A program made the position numbers and the translations under genes. A stretch of DNA of 42,111 nucleotides from JAWXUK01 sp044432725. Lineage in GTDB: Bacteria > Bacillota > Clostridia > Oscillospirales > Oscillospiraceae. Every line of letters starts with the position of its first letter. Within the stretch, counting starts at the first letter, position 1. The notes beneath the pieces were generated by a model. It saw only the letters and a program-made list of their open reading frames with translations, did not search any database and was not told where the DNA came from. Shown here in pieces: positions 1 to 8,547 of the stretch. The stretch is taken from positions 1 to 42,111 of the forward strand of contig JAWXUL010000024.1 of assembly GCA_044432725.1 (NCBI GenBank). Direction: 5' to 3'.

Positions 1-1
1 C

Positions 2-145
2 CCTGTGGCAGAAGAAGCCCCTGTGGCAGAAGAAGCCCCTGTGGCAGAAGAGTCCCCTGTGGCAGAAGAGCCACCCGTGGCAGAAGAAACTCCCGTGGCA
101 GAAGAGCCTCCCGTGGCAGAAGAAGCCCCTGTGGCAGAAAATATA
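2..145 (+). repeat. 18-bp in-frame tandem repeat (PVAEEA units)
   Basis: Eight units start every 18 bp from position 2, each encoding a Pro-Val-Ala-Glu-Glu-x type hexapeptide. The array continues out of the window to the left, so its total copy number is unknown. Early units are almost identical at DNA level, which suggests recent expansion. Confidence 0.9.
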
Positions 146-1270
146 GAAGAACCCCGTCGAGAACCTCAAGTGAGAGACGTGCAGTTCCCTGTGATTTCCT
201 CAGAAAAAAAAGAGCCTGAGGACTATAAGCCACCTTCCTTTGATCAGGAGGAAAACCTTAGTTTACCGGAATCTGTTGCTTACCCACCACCTATGCCCTC
301 TGCAGAGGACATGAAACCTCTCGCCACGCAAGAAAAACCATCTAAAATACCTCCTCCAGAGATTTTAGACGGTATAGAAGAGAGTGTGTTTCAGGAACAC
401 CATCAAAATGCAAATCTTTCTGCTCAAATACAAGATGCCTTGGAAGAATCTGTAGAAGAGTTAACACCCCAAGTCTCTCATGAGCCAGAATCCTTATTCC
501 AAGAGGTACCGCAAGAACTAGAATCCTTGTTCCAAGAGGTAGCAGAAGAACCAGAATCTTTGTTCCAAGAGGTAGCAGAAGAACCAGAATCCTTGTTCCA
601 AGAGGTAGCAGAAGAGCCAGAATCCTTGTCCCAAGAAGTGGCAGAAGAGCCAGAATCTTTACCACAAGAGGTGGCAGAAGCACCAAAAGAAACAGTGGCA
701 GAGGAAGGCGAGGAAGAATCGACAGAGATTTCTGTGGAAGAGTTGCCTGAGTTGCCCGAGTTCCCCCAGACTCCAGAGAAAAAAGAAGAAAACTCTTTGT
801 TTTTAGATCCAATTCTCCCTCCAGAGGCAACCAATCCAGATTCCATTTCTTTGGCTCCTTCCATGCCCTTAGAGCTAGGAGAGCAAGAACCCATTGAAGA
901 GCTACCTTCTTATGATTTAGCAGTGACAGATCCTGATGCAGTAAATGGCAGTCCAAATGTGGACAATCCCATGGTGAACCGTGGGGAGAATGAGCCAATT
1001 ACTTACTATAATCTAACAGAACAGTTAGTAAAAGAAATGGCTCCTCATTTTCTGGAGACATTTGGGATTTGCTCTTGCCAGCAGTGTCTTTTTGATGTGA
1101 TTGCCCATTGCCTCAGTCAGCTTCCTCCGAAATATGTGGTACGTTTTGAAACAGGCCATGCCAAAATATACGAAGAATACAAGATGACAGCGTCCAACGC
1201 AGTGGTATCACAACTGGGGAAATCTTGTATGTTTATCAATGAAGCACCAAGGCATACCCTAGACAAATAA
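2..1270 (+). CDS. C-terminal part of a repeat-rich acidic protein with a ComFB-type domain (5' end outside window)
   Basis: The frame is open to the left edge, so the true start lies upstream; 422 residues are visible. The first about 45 residues are hexapeptide units of the PVAEEA type. Further on are six 11-residue units of the EPESLFQEVAE type, and the whole N-terminal part is rich in Glu and Pro and probably unstructured. The last about 85 residues (about 1003-1270) look like the late-competence ComFB family: an amphipathic helix, a Cys cluster (GICSCQQC) followed by FDVIA, then LPPKYVV. In cyanobacteria this family includes cyclic di-GMP receptors; in Bacillus, ComFB lies in the comF competence operon. 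A c-di-GMP receptor role fits the GGDEF/EAL genes nearby but is inference. No membrane segment or signal peptide is visible in this part. A strong terminator follows. Confidence 0.75.
   Translation, partial: PVAEEAPVAEEAPVAEESPVAEEPPVAEETPVAEEPPVAEEAPVAENIEEPRREPQVRDVQFPVISSEKKEPEDYKPPSFDQEENLSLPESVAYPPPMPSAEDMKPLATQEKPSKIPPPEILDGIEESVFQEHHQNANLSAQIQDALEESVEELTPQVSHEPESLFQEVPQELESLFQEVAEEPESLFQEVAEEPESLFQEVAEEPESLSQEVAEEPESLPQEVAEAPKETVAEEGEEESTEISVEELPELPEFPQTPEKKEENSLFLDPILPPEATNPDSISLAPSMPLELGEQEPIEELPSYDLAVTDPDAVNGSPNVDNPMVNRGENEPITYYNLTEQLVKEMAPHFLETFGICSCQQCLFDVIAHCLSQLPPKYVVRFETGHAKIYEEYKMTASNAVVSQLGKSCMFINEAPRHTLDK
485..682 (+). repeat. 33-bp in-frame tandem repeat (PESLFQEVAEE units)
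   Basis: Six units start at 485, 518, 551, 584, 617 and 650. Units 3 to 5 are nearly identical at DNA level; the outer ones carry substitutions (for example LSQ or LPQ for LFQ). The repeat stays in frame and encodes an 11-residue acidic motif. Confidence 0.9.
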
Positions 1271-1323
1271 TATAATAGAGAATTTCCTAATTTGATAAAA
1301 TATAAATTTTGTCCTTATTTTAT

Positions 1324-1358
1324 AAGTTCTGAATCCAATTTGGATTCAGAACTTTTTT
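1324..1358 (+). terminator. Rho-independent terminator of the ComFB-domain gene
   Basis: Arms 1324-1338 and 1340-1354 are perfectly complementary (the innermost pairs form the loop), and a run of T follows. The arm motif TTCTGAATCC recurs in other terminators of the window. Confidence 0.9.
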
Positions 1359-1535
1359 GTCCAAAATCACCAAAAAGTCCATCTATTCTCCTATAAAATT
1401 AAAAAATCACATATTTGAAAAGCATTAGAAAGAATTTCCAAAAATTAAAATTGTAGCACTAGTGAAGGCTTAAGTTTAAAAAATTTTCTTTTTCGTGTAT
1501 AAAAAAATTTTTTTAAGAAATAATAAGAATAGTTA

Positions 1536-1564
1536 TTGACAAGCTGGTTAGCTTATGTTAATAT
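1536..1564 (+). promoter_or_regulatory. Sigma-A promoter of the peroxide operon
   Basis: TTGACA (1536-1541), a 17-bp spacer and TAATAT (1559-1564). A weak inverted repeat, TAATAA/TTATTG (1521-1538), overlaps the -35 region and could be a divergent PerR-type site, but it is too imperfect to call. The ahpC ribosome binding site AGGAGG lies near 1610. Confidence 0.8.
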
Positions 1565-1622
1565 AGACTTACAGCAAGGAGGAATCCGGCTGATTAAATT
1601 AAGAATTTAGGAGGACAATCAT

Positions 1623-2186
1623 ATGTCACTAATCGGAAAAGAAGTAGCTCAATTCAAGGTGGAAGCATTCCACAAAAACGCATTTGTTACCAAAACAAAA
1701 GAGGATATTATGGGGAAATGGTCCATTTTCTTCTTCTATCCAGCAGACTTTACCTTTGTTTGCCCCACAGAACTAGAAGATTTGGCTGATAAATACGCAG
1801 AATTCCAAAAACTTGGTTGCGAAGTATATTCTGTGTCTTGCGACACTCATTTTGTGCACAAAGCATGGCATGATGTCTCTGATACCATCAAAAAAATCAA
1901 CTATCCAATGTTAGCAGACCCTACTGCTGCTTTGGCACGTGACTTTGATGTTATGATTGAAGAGGCTGGTTTGACAGAACGTGGTACCTTCATCATCAAT
2001 CCACAAGGTAAAATTGTTTCTTACGAAGTCCTTGCTGGTAACGTAGGTCGTAACGCAGACGAGCTTTTGCGTCGTGTCCAAGCACTACAATTTGTGGCTG
2101 AACATGGTGACGAAGTTTGTCCTGCAAAATGGCAACCAGGTAGCAAAACACTAAAACCAAGCTTGGATTTGGTGGGACTTCTGTAA
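1623..2186 (+). CDS. ahpC: Alkyl hydroperoxide reductase AhpC (typical 2-Cys peroxiredoxin)
   Basis: This cytosolic peroxiredoxin reduces hydrogen peroxide and organic hydroperoxides. The 187 residues match the usual AhpC length. The peroxidatic cysteine is C47 in FVCPTE and the resolving cysteine is C166 in GDEVCPAKW. The conserved YPADFTF segment precedes C47, and the GTFIINPQG and GRNADELLRR segments typical of AhpC are present. The start has an AGGAGG site at good spacing. It is first in an operon with a flavin reductase that very likely recycles it, and with a flavodoxin. A strong hairpin just after the stop may keep ahpC mRNA more abundant than the downstream part. Confidence 0.98.
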   Translation: MSLIGKEVAQFKVEAFHKNAFVTKTKEDIMGKWSIFFFYPADFTFVCPTELEDLADKYAEFQKLGCEVYSVSCDTHFVHKAWHDVSDTIKKINYPMLADPTAALARDFDVMIEEAGLTERGTFIINPQGKIVSYEVLAGNVGRNADELLRRVQALQFVAEHGDEVCPAKWQPGSKTLKPSLDLVGLL

Positions 2187-2210
2187 GGGGAAACCTGTCA
2201 GAGGAAATAA

Positions 2211-2251
2211 GAAAAGCTTCCAGAAAAAGCCAGTCTTTTTCTGGGCTTTTC
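2211..2251 (+). terminator. Intra-operon hairpin between ahpC and the reductase gene
   Basis: Arm 2211-2229 (GAAAAGC, two unpaired T, CCAGAAAAAG) pairs with 2235-2251 over 17 base pairs around a 5-nt loop. Only a short T stretch is involved and the reductase gene starts 25 bp later, so partial termination or mRNA 3'-end protection is more likely than full termination. Confidence 0.7.
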
Positions 2252-2276
2252 AAAATAAGACCTTGAAAGGAAAACT

Positions 2277-3908
2277 ATGTCAAATATTTACGATTTAATC
2301 ATTGTGGGAGCAGGACCAGCCGGTTTATCTGCTGCGATCTATATGGCTCGTGCGAAATATCGGGTGCTTGTCCTAGAAGAAGAAAAAATTGGTGGGCAAA
2401 TTACGATCACCTCGGAAGTGGTGAATTACCCAGGGGTATTCCATACCAGTGGAGAAGAATTGACCCACGCCATGCACAAGCAAGGGGAAAACTTTGGTGC
2501 TGAATTTCAATTTGCTCAAGTTAGAAAAATTGATCATAGTAAACCAATCAAAAAAATTACCACCAGTCAAGGGGAATTTGAATGTTTGTCGGTGATTTTA
2601 GCCTTAGGCGCCAATCCTCGTAAACTTGGTTTTCCAGGGGAACATGAATTTCAAGGCCGTGGTGTGGCATACTGTGCCACCTGTGATGGGGAATTTTTCA
2701 AAAATAAGGATATTTATGTCATTGGCGGCGGTTTTGCTGCTGTGGAAGAGGGAATCTTCCTGACGAAATATGCTTCCCATGTTCACATGGTTGTGCGAGG
2801 AGACAGCTTTTCTTGTGCACAGACTGTGGCAGACAAAGTGATAGACCATCCAAAGGTGACAGTTCATTTTGAAACAGAGGTAGAGAAGGTAGAAGGAAAT
2901 AACTTCCTCCAATCTATCTCCCTGAAAAATAAAACCACAGGAAATATTGACACCTTCAGCGATGAAAAAGGTCTTGGCGTTTTTGTCTTTGCTGGATATG
3001 TCCCCAACACAAATTGGCTACGTGACAGTGAAATTGCATTGAAAGATGGTTATATTGTCACAACAGACCAAGGGGAAACCAATATTCCTGGGATATTTGC
3101 TGCTGGGGATGTGCGAATCAAAGAACTTCGCCAAGTGGTAACTGCTGTTTCTGACGGTGCCACTGCCGCCACAACTCTGGAGAAATATGTCGAAACTTTA
3201 AGAAAAGAATTAGATTTACCTGAATATATTCCTGAGCCAAAAGAAAAGGTTCACCCTGTTCTCACGGCTTCTAGTAGTGGAGGAGATTTTTCTAAATTTC
3301 AAGGAAATACCTTCATTGCCCCTGATATGGCAGAGCAACTACAACCAATCATCGCTAAAATGGAACGTAAGGTTTTATTGAAAGCAAAGGTCAGCAAAAA
3401 TCAGTTAGGGGAAGAAATCAAAACCTTTGTCAGTGAATTTGCTCAGCTGACGGATAAAATAGAAGTAGAGATTGCAGAAGACAGCGCTTCTTTTGTGGCA
3501 CTGTACCATGGAGATGGGAAAAGTGCGAATATTTCCTATGCTGCAGTTCCTACAGGGCATGAATTTAATTCCTTTATTTTGGGTATTTTGCAAATTTCTG
3601 CACAGGGAAAACCAGTGGCAGAGGATTTGATCAAACGTATCAAAGGGCTGAAGCCACGTAAATTACAGGTGATGATCACTCTTTCTTGTACTATGTGTCC
3701 AGATGTTGTCCAAGGTTGTCAACGTATGGCGTTTGAAAATGATGGGATCCAAACAGAAATCATTGACATCAACCATCATCCTGAATACCGTGAAAAGTAT
3801 CAAATCATGTCAGTCCCTGCCTTGGTGATTGACGAAAATAAGGTCCATTTTGGAAAGAAATCATTAGAAGAACAAGTACTTTTACTAGAAGAAAGTTCTA
3901 GTTCATAA
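2277..3908 (+). CDS. Thioredoxin reductase-like flavoprotein with a C-terminal AhpF-N-type thioredoxin-fold module
   Basis: Residues 1-310 are a thioredoxin reductase unit: FAD motif GAGPAG (11-16), redox pair CATC (C133, C136), NAD(P)H-binding GGGFAA (150-155) and GDVR (277-280). After a linker (about 311-345), residues 350-543 resemble the tandem thioredoxin-fold domain that sits at the N-terminus of classical AhpF. The second fold carries the redox pair CTMC (471-474) and the cis-Pro loop MSVPA (511-515). The order is therefore reversed compared with E. coli AhpF. By family knowledge, electrons would pass from NAD(P)H to FAD, to CATC, to CTMC and then to AhpC. The gene follows ahpC in the same direction, which supports this partner. 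The C-terminus ends in a short Glu/Ser tail. Confidence 0.9.
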   Translation: MSNIYDLIIVGAGPAGLSAAIYMARAKYRVLVLEEEKIGGQITITSEVVNYPGVFHTSGEELTHAMHKQGENFGAEFQFAQVRKIDHSKPIKKITTSQGEFECLSVILALGANPRKLGFPGEHEFQGRGVAYCATCDGEFFKNKDIYVIGGGFAAVEEGIFLTKYASHVHMVVRGDSFSCAQTVADKVIDHPKVTVHFETEVEKVEGNNFLQSISLKNKTTGNIDTFSDEKGLGVFVFAGYVPNTNWLRDSEIALKDGYIVTTDQGETNIPGIFAAGDVRIKELRQVVTAVSDGATAATTLEKYVETLRKELDLPEYIPEPKEKVHPVLTASSSGGDFSKFQGNTFIAPDMAEQLQPIIAKMERKVLLKAKVSKNQLGEEIKTFVSEFAQLTDKIEVEIAEDSASFVALYHGDGKSANISYAAVPTGHEFNSFILGILQISAQGKPVAEDLIKRIKGLKPRKLQVMITLSCTMCPDVVQGCQRMAFENDGIQTEIIDINHHPEYREKYQIMSVPALVIDENKVHFGKKSLEEQVLLLEESSSS

Positions 3909-3934
3909 ATAAAAAGAAAATTAGGAGAATAACA

Positions 3935-4405
3935 ATGAAAAAATCAATTATTTTTAGTTCAGCAACAGGAAACACAAAACAATTAGCAGAGACAATCAAC
4001 GCAGAAATTTCAGCAGATTATTGTGGCAAAGCAGATGATTCTGCTTTAGACAGTGATGTGATTTTTGTAGGTTTCTGGGCAAAAGGATTCTCTTGCGATG
4101 ATGGTATTGCAGAATTCCTGAAAAAAATCCAAGGGAAAAAAGTCTTTCTTTTCGGTACTGCTGGTTATGACGACACAGAAGAATACTTCAACAAAGTTTT
4201 GGGTGCAGCCAAAGAACATCTTTCTGACAGCAACACTTTAGTGGGTGAATTTATGTGTATGGGTAAAGTTTCTCCTCAAAAACAAGAAAGTCTGAAGGAA
4301 ATGGGCAAATACGACGGCATGAAAGATAATCTTGCACGTGGTATCAGCCATCCTGACCAAAATGATTTAGATCAACTGAAAGCTGCTGTGAAAAAAGCAC
4401 TTTAA
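3935..4405 (+). CDS. Flavodoxin-family protein
   Basis: A 156-residue single-domain flavodoxin fold. The FMN phosphate loop is SATGNTKQLAE (residues 9-19). VIFVGFWAKG and KVFLFGTAGYDDTEEYF match the later FMN-binding loops of the small flavodoxin group found in anaerobic Firmicutes. That group includes BilS, the partner of bilirubin reductase; no bilR lies nearby, so the name is not transferred. Third gene of the ahpC operon, 26 bp after the reductase, with ribosome binding site TTAGGAG. It is probably an electron carrier for oxidative-stress or related reductive chemistry in the cytosol; the partner is unknown. Confidence 0.85.
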   Translation: MKKSIIFSSATGNTKQLAETINAEISADYCGKADDSALDSDVIFVGFWAKGFSCDDGIAEFLKKIQGKKVFLFGTAGYDDTEEYFNKVLGAAKEHLSDSNTLVGEFMCMGKVSPQKQESLKEMGKYDGMKDNLARGISHPDQNDLDQLKAAVKKAL

Positions 4406-4484
4406 GCAGATATTTCTTTTTCTGAAAAGAAACCTCTCCGAGCAGATCAGGTTTCCCATTGGAAAGTTCTATCACAAAAGAATA

Positions 4485-4522
4485 AAAGTTCTGAATCTAT
4501 TCACAGATTCAGAACTTTTTTT
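4485..4522. terminator. Bidirectional terminator between the peroxide operon and cls
   Basis: Perfect 14-bp arms (4485-4498 and 4505-4518) around a 6-nt loop, with T runs on both strands. It serves the converging peroxide operon and cls, and belongs to the same TTCTGAATC hairpin group as the one at 1324. Confidence 0.9.
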
Positions 4523-4552
4523 CATTATAAAAAAGAAACGCCTGTTTTCTGA

Positions 4553-6082
4553 TTACAGTAATGGCGAGAAGGTTCTTAGGACTCCAAGGGCAACAAATTG
4601 AAAGAAACCTAATTTGCCATGTTGCTCCACTAAATCTAAGGTGATTTCCATAGATTTTGACTGTGTATCCAGAAAATCAGCCACTATTTCCTTCACCACA
4701 GCACTGCCATAAAGAACAGTAGCACACTCATAGTGTAGATCTAAACTGCGATAATCTAAATTAATAGTCCCAACCACTGCAGTGTGGTCATCAGAAATAA
4801 ACATTTTAGAATGGATAAACCCAGGTGTATATTCGTAAATTTTCACACCCGCTTTCATTAAAGTGGGATAATAAGAGCGAGAGAGAAAATGGACAAACTT
4901 TTTATCAGGGATACCAGGGAGAATCAATCTGACATCAATGCCAGATTTGGCTGCATTGCAAAGGGAAACAGTCATTTCACGGCTGATAATCAGATAGGGA
5001 CTGGTGATATAAACATAATTTTCAGCCGTATTCAGGAGATTCATATAGGCACTTTCTCCAACAGAATGCTCATCTAAGGGATTATCTGCAAAGGGTTGGA
5101 CAAAGCCATCTCCAATCACTTGGATATTAGGGGCGAAATCTGAAAATTCCTCTATTTTTTTCCTTTCTAAGGACCACATAGAGAGAAACATGATAGTTAA
5201 GCTGTAAACAGCATCTCCTTGTAACATAACAGCGGTATCTTTCCAATGACCAAAGACAGAGATGTGATTGATATATTCATCAGCTAAATTGATGCCCCCA
5301 TTAAATCCCACATTGCCGTCAATGACACATATTTTTCTGTGGTCTCGGTTGTTAAAGTTTGCATTAAAAAAGTGACTGGTTTTGTGGAATGGGCGGCAAT
5401 CTATACTGTGTGACTGTAGTCTTTTGGCGAAATTCGTTGGCAATTTCAGAATACAACCTAAGTCATCAAAGAGCACCCGTACATCTACCCCTGATTTTGC
5501 CTTTGCAATTAAAATTTCTTCAATCTCTCCCCACATTTTACCTTCTTCTATGATGAAACTTTCGATAAAGATGAACTTTTCTGCTAGCTTCAACTCTTCC
5601 AGTAGAGAGGCGTGCATTTCTTCCCCTAATTTGAAATATTTGACAGAGGTATTTTGAAAGGTTGGAGCGTAAGCAATACGATGTAAATACTGACTTTGGC
5701 GTGGAGAAGAGGGGGAAGGTAAAAGATTTAAATCTATATTTGGGACTGTTTCCACAGCTTCTTTCCATTTTTGTTGAATCTCTAGATGGAAGAGATGTGT
5801 TTTCTTGTCCACTCTGTGGCTACCGAAAAGAAGATAAAAAATACCAGCAGAAATGGGAAACATAATAGTGAATATAATCCATGCAATTTTATGTTCTTGG
5901 TACATATCCTTAATAATAATGTGAATACAGCAAAAAATACTTAAAAATATCATTGAACCTATTAAAATTTCCTGATATTCTTCAAAGAAAGTGAAGACAA
6001 AGACCCAAAACTCAAGCTGTACTAAAATAGAAAGGGTTGCGACGAATCCTCGTGATAACAGTAATCTACTTATTTTTTTCAT
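4553..6082 (-). CDS. cls: Cardiolipin synthase (phospholipase D superfamily)
   Basis: This membrane enzyme joins two phosphatidylglycerols into cardiolipin and glycerol. The N-terminus has two to three hydrophobic segments (about residues 10-30, 37-57 and 65-85), as in ClsA. Both HKD motifs are intact: HRKICVID, followed by NGGIN, and HSKMFISDD, followed by GTINLDYRS. The start at 6082 is chosen because TTAGGAGG sits just upstream; an in-frame ATG at 6109 would add nine residues but has no good site. The length of 509 residues is usual for the family. It has its own consensus promoter (6198-6226) and is a single-gene unit. Confidence 0.93.
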   Translation of the reverse strand: MKKISRLLLSRGFVATLSILVQLEFWVFVFTFFEEYQEILIGSMIFLSIFCCIHIIIKDMYQEHKIAWIIFTIMFPISAGIFYLLFGSHRVDKKTHLFHLEIQQKWKEAVETVPNIDLNLLPSPSSPRQSQYLHRIAYAPTFQNTSVKYFKLGEEMHASLLEELKLAEKFIFIESFIIEEGKMWGEIEEILIAKAKSGVDVRVLFDDLGCILKLPTNFAKRLQSHSIDCRPFHKTSHFFNANFNNRDHRKICVIDGNVGFNGGINLADEYINHISVFGHWKDTAVMLQGDAVYSLTIMFLSMWSLERKKIEEFSDFAPNIQVIGDGFVQPFADNPLDEHSVGESAYMNLLNTAENYVYITSPYLIISREMTVSLCNAAKSGIDVRLILPGIPDKKFVHFLSRSYYPTLMKAGVKIYEYTPGFIHSKMFISDDHTAVVGTINLDYRSLDLHYECATVLYGSAVVKEIVADFLDTQSKSMEITLDLVEQHGKLGFFQFVALGVLRTFSPLL

Positions 6083-6197
6083 GAATCCTCCTAAGAGAAC
6101 CTCGTCCATCGCTGTACATTTAATCTCAAAAAAAGGAGAAATAAGGCTTATTTCTGAAGAAAAGCTGGTTTTGAACGGAATTTGATTCTCTTTTTAT

Positions 6198-6226
6198 AGT
6201 ATAGCTGAAGGAATTCCTCTTGTCAA
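6198..6226 (-). promoter_or_regulatory. Sigma-A promoter of cls
   Basis: On the minus strand: TTGACA (6226-6221), a 17-bp spacer and TATACT (6203-6198), about 115 bp upstream of the chosen start. Confidence 0.8.
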
Positions 6227-6404
6227 TACCTTCAAAAAAGTTTACAATCAGGGAATATCTACAAACCACGAAGTGGAAAGGAAAGGATCTCTCCATATCT
6301 TTTAAGTCTATGAAAAAATGTAAAATTAAATAAAAGTCTACTTTTTTCTACAGTCACAGGAGCTGTGCTTGTTTGTGAAATTTGCAAATATTTGTGTAAT
6401 TTTC

Positions 6405-6433
6405 TTGCATTTGTAAATTTTTTGTGATATAAT
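6405..6433 (+). promoter_or_regulatory. Promoter of the first chemoreceptor gene
   Basis: TTGCAT (6405-6410), a 17-bp spacer and TATAAT (6428-6433). This is sigma-A-like; no sigma-D (motility) type -10 GCCGATAA was seen. Confidence 0.7.
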
Positions 6434-6540
6434 TAAAATTATATTAAAATCATATAATATGCCATTTTATAGAAGTCTATAAAATAGAAGGATAATAGGG
6501 TGATCAAAGAAAACATTGATCCCAAAAGGAGGAGTCCCTG

Positions 6541-8547
6541 ATGAATAGAAGTCAGAAAAAAACCACAATGGTAAAAAAGGTTGTGACACGACTTGCCCTT
6601 GTGTTGCTTTTTCTCAATCTTTTTAGCATAAGCTACACTGTGCTTTTTGCGAGCATCAAGCTTTTTCGTTCAGAAACAAAATATTTAACAGAAGTAGTTG
6701 CCAATATATCTTCCACCATTGAAAAAACCATCGAAGAATACCAAGTCACAGCAGAAGTGGTAGCAGACAACCAGACGTTTAAAGCCTTTTTGCAAGAAAG
6801 CACAAAGTCAAATCCCATGTTGAGTCAAAGCAATCGAACTGCTGTCCTACAAGAAATGATGGATATTTTGAATAATTTTCATGGACAGGCAGAACGGATT
6901 GTCTTAGTGGACCTTGACCAAGATGCATGGCTCAGCCAAGAGGGAACGACTTCTAATCCTAGCGAATCTTTATCCTCTCTTCCATATTATTCTGCAATCA
7001 CCCAAGAAAAAACCATTGTCACAGACCCCTATGTCCAAACAAGCACAGGGAGCATGGTGATTTCTGTGGCTTCACCGGTATTTTCAAATAGTGGGACAGT
7101 TTTGGGCTGTGTGGTCATTGATTTGCCAACTTCTTTTCTTTCTCAGCTTGTTGCTGGGATTGGAGAAACAGGTGGCACATGGGTGATGGACAGCAGTAAA
7201 AATATCTTGGCACATACAAATCACAGCTATATTGGCAGTAGTTACTCTGTTGTGGGGGTCTCTGGGAGTGAATTTGAGCAAGAAATAAACAATCCCACTG
7301 GAGAATTGATTGAATTTACACTGAATGGCGTAGATAGAACTGGTTTTGTGGGGTCAATCCCTAGCTTAGGCTGGACTTTGATCGCTGGTATAGATACCGT
7401 AGAATTTGAGCAAGATATTGTGGATTTAGCCGGAAGCTTGTTGGGGACGCAAGTCCTTTGCGTAGCGGTTACCTTAATTTTTTGTGGAGTCAATATTTAT
7501 GTTTCCTTGAAACCCATGAAGGAACTAAACGAATCTATGCTTGAAATGTCAAAAGGAAACCTGAGCTGTTTGCCCATACACCAAGGAAATGACGAAATCG
7601 GGGAGCTTTGTGACAATCTTCGCACAACAATGACAAATCTGAACATTTATATCAAAGAAATCCAAGCAAATCTGGACGCTTTTGGAAGTGGAGACTTTAC
7701 CCATGAAAGAGACCATGTTTTCTTGGGAGATTTCCTTGCCATTCAAACTTCCACTGAAGATTTTCGCCAGTTGATGAGTCATACCTTAGCTAGTTTGAAG
7801 GCAGCTGTGGATCAGGTGAGCATTGGCTCGGATTACGTGGCGACAGGGGCTCAAAATCTGGCTGTTGGTTCTGAAAAACAGTCCAACAGTGTAGTGGAAT
7901 TAAATACACTGATTCAGTCTATTACAAGTCAAATGAAAGAAAATTCAGAAAATGTCACAGCTGTGAATGAAACAGCACAGCAAATATCGAAAGAATTGCA
8001 ATCCAATAACCAGCAAATGGATGAAATGACATCTGCCATGAGGGATATTCAAGAAAAGAGCCAAGGGATTCAAAAATTGGTGAAAACCATTGAAGATGTC
8101 GCCTTTCAAACAAATATTCTTGCCTTAAATGCGGCTGTGGAAGCAGCAAGAGCAGGGACAGCAGGACGGGGCTTTGCTGTGGTGGCAGAGGAAGTTCGTA
8201 ATTTGTCCACTCGCACCAGTGAAGCTGTGAAAAATACAACAAGTTTGATTGATGATTCCACCATGGCTGTGAAACGTGGTAACGAAATCGTTCATGAAAC
8301 AGTTGAAAATTTAAAGCAAGTCACAGAGGAAATCAATGGATTTATTCATACTTTGGATGATATTGCCACGGCTTCAGAAGAACAAACAAACGCCATTGTA
8401 CAAATCAATGAAGGTGTCATCGAAATTACAAATGTAATGCACGCTAATTCTGCTGTCAGTGAAGAATCTGCCGCCACCTCGGAAGAACTTTCTGGTCAAG
8501 CGGCTGTGATGAAAGAAGAAATTGATCAATTTAAACTAAAAAATTAA
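6541..8547 (+). CDS. Methyl-accepting chemotaxis protein (dCache sensor)
   Basis: A 668-residue transmembrane chemoreceptor. The order is: TM1 (about 16-38), a large extracellular double-Cache type sensor (about 40-295, with TDPYVQTSTGSMVISVASPV typical of the membrane-distal half), TM2 (about 300-322), HAMP (about 323-375) and a long cytoplasmic coiled-coil signalling domain. The hairpin tip is present around 530-565 (EDVAFQTNILALNAAVEAAR, then AEEVRNLS). There is no C-terminal NWETF-type pentapeptide for CheR docking. It has its own promoter and an AAAGGAGG site. It is clearly paralogous to the minus-strand receptor at 13331 (similar layout and a shared GSDYVATG segment before the signalling domain). 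The ligand is unknown. Confidence 0.95.
   Translation: MNRSQKKTTMVKKVVTRLALVLLFLNLFSISYTVLFASIKLFRSETKYLTEVVANISSTIEKTIEEYQVTAEVVADNQTFKAFLQESTKSNPMLSQSNRTAVLQEMMDILNNFHGQAERIVLVDLDQDAWLSQEGTTSNPSESLSSLPYYSAITQEKTIVTDPYVQTSTGSMVISVASPVFSNSGTVLGCVVIDLPTSFLSQLVAGIGETGGTWVMDSSKNILAHTNHSYIGSSYSVVGVSGSEFEQEINNPTGELIEFTLNGVDRTGFVGSIPSLGWTLIAGIDTVEFEQDIVDLAGSLLGTQVLCVAVTLIFCGVNIYVSLKPMKELNESMLEMSKGNLSCLPIHQGNDEIGELCDNLRTTMTNLNIYIKEIQANLDAFGSGDFTHERDHVFLGDFLAIQTSTEDFRQLMSHTLASLKAAVDQVSIGSDYVATGAQNLAVGSEKQSNSVVELNTLIQSITSQMKENSENVTAVNETAQQISKELQSNNQQMDEMTSAMRDIQEKSQGIQKLVKTIEDVAFQTNILALNAAVEAARAGTAGRGFAVVAEEVRNLSTRTSEAVKNTTSLIDDSTMAVKRGNEIVHETVENLKQVTEEINGFIHTLDDIATASEEQTNAIVQINEGVIEITNVMHANSAVSEESAATSEELSGQAAVMKEEIDQFKLKN

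Larger units (their letters stand above)
1271..1622. other. Intergenic region between the ComFB-domain gene and ahpC
   Basis: This 352-bp gap holds a terminator (1324-1358), a very AT-rich stretch with A and T runs at about 1475-1516, the ahpC promoter (1536-1564) and two AGGAGG-like sites. The first site, near 1577, has no obvious gene behind it; the second, near 1610, serves ahpC. Confidence 0.7.
6083..6540. other. Divergent intergenic region between cls and a chemoreceptor gene
   Basis: A 458-bp gap that holds the cls promoter (6198-6226, minus) and the chemoreceptor promoter (6405-6433, plus). The stretch between the promoters shows no convincing gene or hairpin. Confidence 0.7.

Noticed and set aside
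2..145. CRISPR-like repeat array
   Set aside because: The repeats are contiguous, 18 bp, without spacers, and code in frame for PVAEEA units.
342..998. Long minus-strand frames opposite the repeat-rich gene
   Set aside because: They mirror the tandem repeats of the plus-strand gene; their composition is low-complexity Leu/Ser and no ribosome binding site is seen.
1521..1538. Possible PerR box before ahpC
   Set aside because: The inverted repeat is short and imperfect compared with the TTATAAT-N-ATTATAA consensus.
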